41,211 nucleotides of DNA. It comes from an uncultured Clostridia bacterium (GTDB taxonomy: Bacteria > Bacillota > Clostridia > TANB77 > CAG-508). Location of the stretch: assembly GCA_934183305.1 (NCBI GenBank), contig CAKPSF010000007.1, positions 1 through 41,211 of the forward strand, read 5' to 3'. The notes under the pieces are model-generated. The model ran no database searches, was not told where the DNA came from, and saw only the letters and a program-made list of their open reading frames with translations. Below are positions 41,012-41,211 of the stretch, piece by piece. Each line of letters starts with the position of its first letter. Within the stretch, counting starts at the first letter, position 1. A program made the position numbers and the translations under genes.

Positions 41012-41040
41012 ATTATACAACATTTTTAATAAAAAATCAA
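41012..41040 (-). promoter_or_regulatory. Promoter of the 59-aa protein gene
   Basis: On the minus strand TTGATT (plus 41035-41040), 17-bp spacer, TATAAT (41012-41017). Confidence 0.7.
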
Positions 41041-41088
41041 ATATACCAATGATTTCAAAAATGCCATAGAAAAATTACAGACAAAATA

Positions 41089-41117
41089 TTGACAATATTG
41101 TGAATTCAATATACAAT
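41089..41117 (+). promoter_or_regulatory. Promoter of the gene at the right end
   Basis: TTGACA (41089-41094), 17-bp spacer, TACAAT (41112-41117), 42 bp before the ATG. The palindrome ACAATATTGT (41092-41101) overlaps the -35 box, and TATTG-N6-CAATA (41096-41111) lies in the spacer; either could be an operator. Divergent from the 59-aa gene. Confidence 0.65.
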
Positions 41118-41159
41118 AACATCATGAAAATGTAAAAAAACAAAAGAAGGAGAAAGTAA

Positions 41160-41211
41160 ATGAAAAACGTTGTAACTGTTGGGGCTGTACACACACACAC
41201 ACACACACACA
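41160..41211 (+). CDS. Start of a gene running into a (CA)n tract, cut by the window end
   Basis: ATG at 41160 follows AAGGAG with good spacing and a good promoter. Ten codons (MKNVVTVGAV) are readable, then an alternating His-Thr run from the CA repeat. Too little remains to name a product, and the repeat itself may be an assembly artefact. Confidence 0.4.
   Translation, partial: MKNVVTVGAVHTHTHTH
41189..41211 (+). repeat. Dinucleotide (AC) repeat at the window edge
   Basis: Eleven AC units plus one A, uninterrupted to the last base. No other dinucleotide tract of this kind occurs in the window apart from AT stretches. Confidence 0.95.

Overview
The window reads as chromosome of a low-GC, spore-forming Firmicute of the class Clostridia. 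The AT-rich base composition, AGA/TTA/AAA-dominated codon use, strong GGAGG ribosome binding sites, Firmicute-type ribosomal leaders, LexA, RNase J and the sporulation genes spoVAC-spoVAD-spoVAE and ylbJ all point that way. No rRNA, tRNA, CRISPR array, transposase or prophage gene was found. Nearly all of it is core genome; the accessory signal lies in short repeats, leaders and the right-hand end.

Left part (1-9.9 kb, + strand): a flavin reductase-like gene; rpmG-secE-nusG-rplK-rplA-rplJ-rplL with an L10 autoregulatory attenuator before rplJ and two copies of a 108-bp folded repeat just after rplK and rplJ; mtnN; a secreted SH3b-NlpC/P60 wall peptidase; comEC broken by a one-base frameshift; and a membrane-anchored BofC-like protein. 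rpoBC does not follow rplL.

Middle (9.9-26.6 kb, mixed strands): pgsA and a ClpE-type unfoldase (-); a YibE/F-like membrane protein (+) convergent with an HtrA protease (-); rnhB (+) convergent with ylbJ (-); an operon rpiB-tagO-trpS-obg (+); lexA (+) convergent with rplM-rpsI (-, L13-type leader); infC-rpmI-rplT (+), with an attenuator leader and an AUA start for infC; then the spore operon dodecin-spoVAC-spoVAD-spoVAE (-).

Right part (26.6-35.8 kb, + strand): a complete Gram-positive type IV pilus operon: a PilM-PilN fusion, PilO-like, PilP-like, a very short pilin, a prepilin peptidase without the usual second catalytic motif, two minor pilin-like proteins, PilB, PilT and PilC. Four 11-bp repeats that look like a PhoP/OmpR-type operator lie before its promoter. 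With comEC elsewhere in the window, a DNA-uptake role is possible, but the comEC frameshift argues against present function unless it is a sequencing error.

Right end (35.8-41.2 kb): a ROK kinase; RNase J behind a ~210-nt leader that can form two mutually exclusive structures; gltX; a DUF951 protein; a 59-aa minus-strand gene of unknown function with unusual codons and a CTAG-repeat palindrome at its promoter; and the start of a further gene that runs into a (CA)n tract at the edge of the window.
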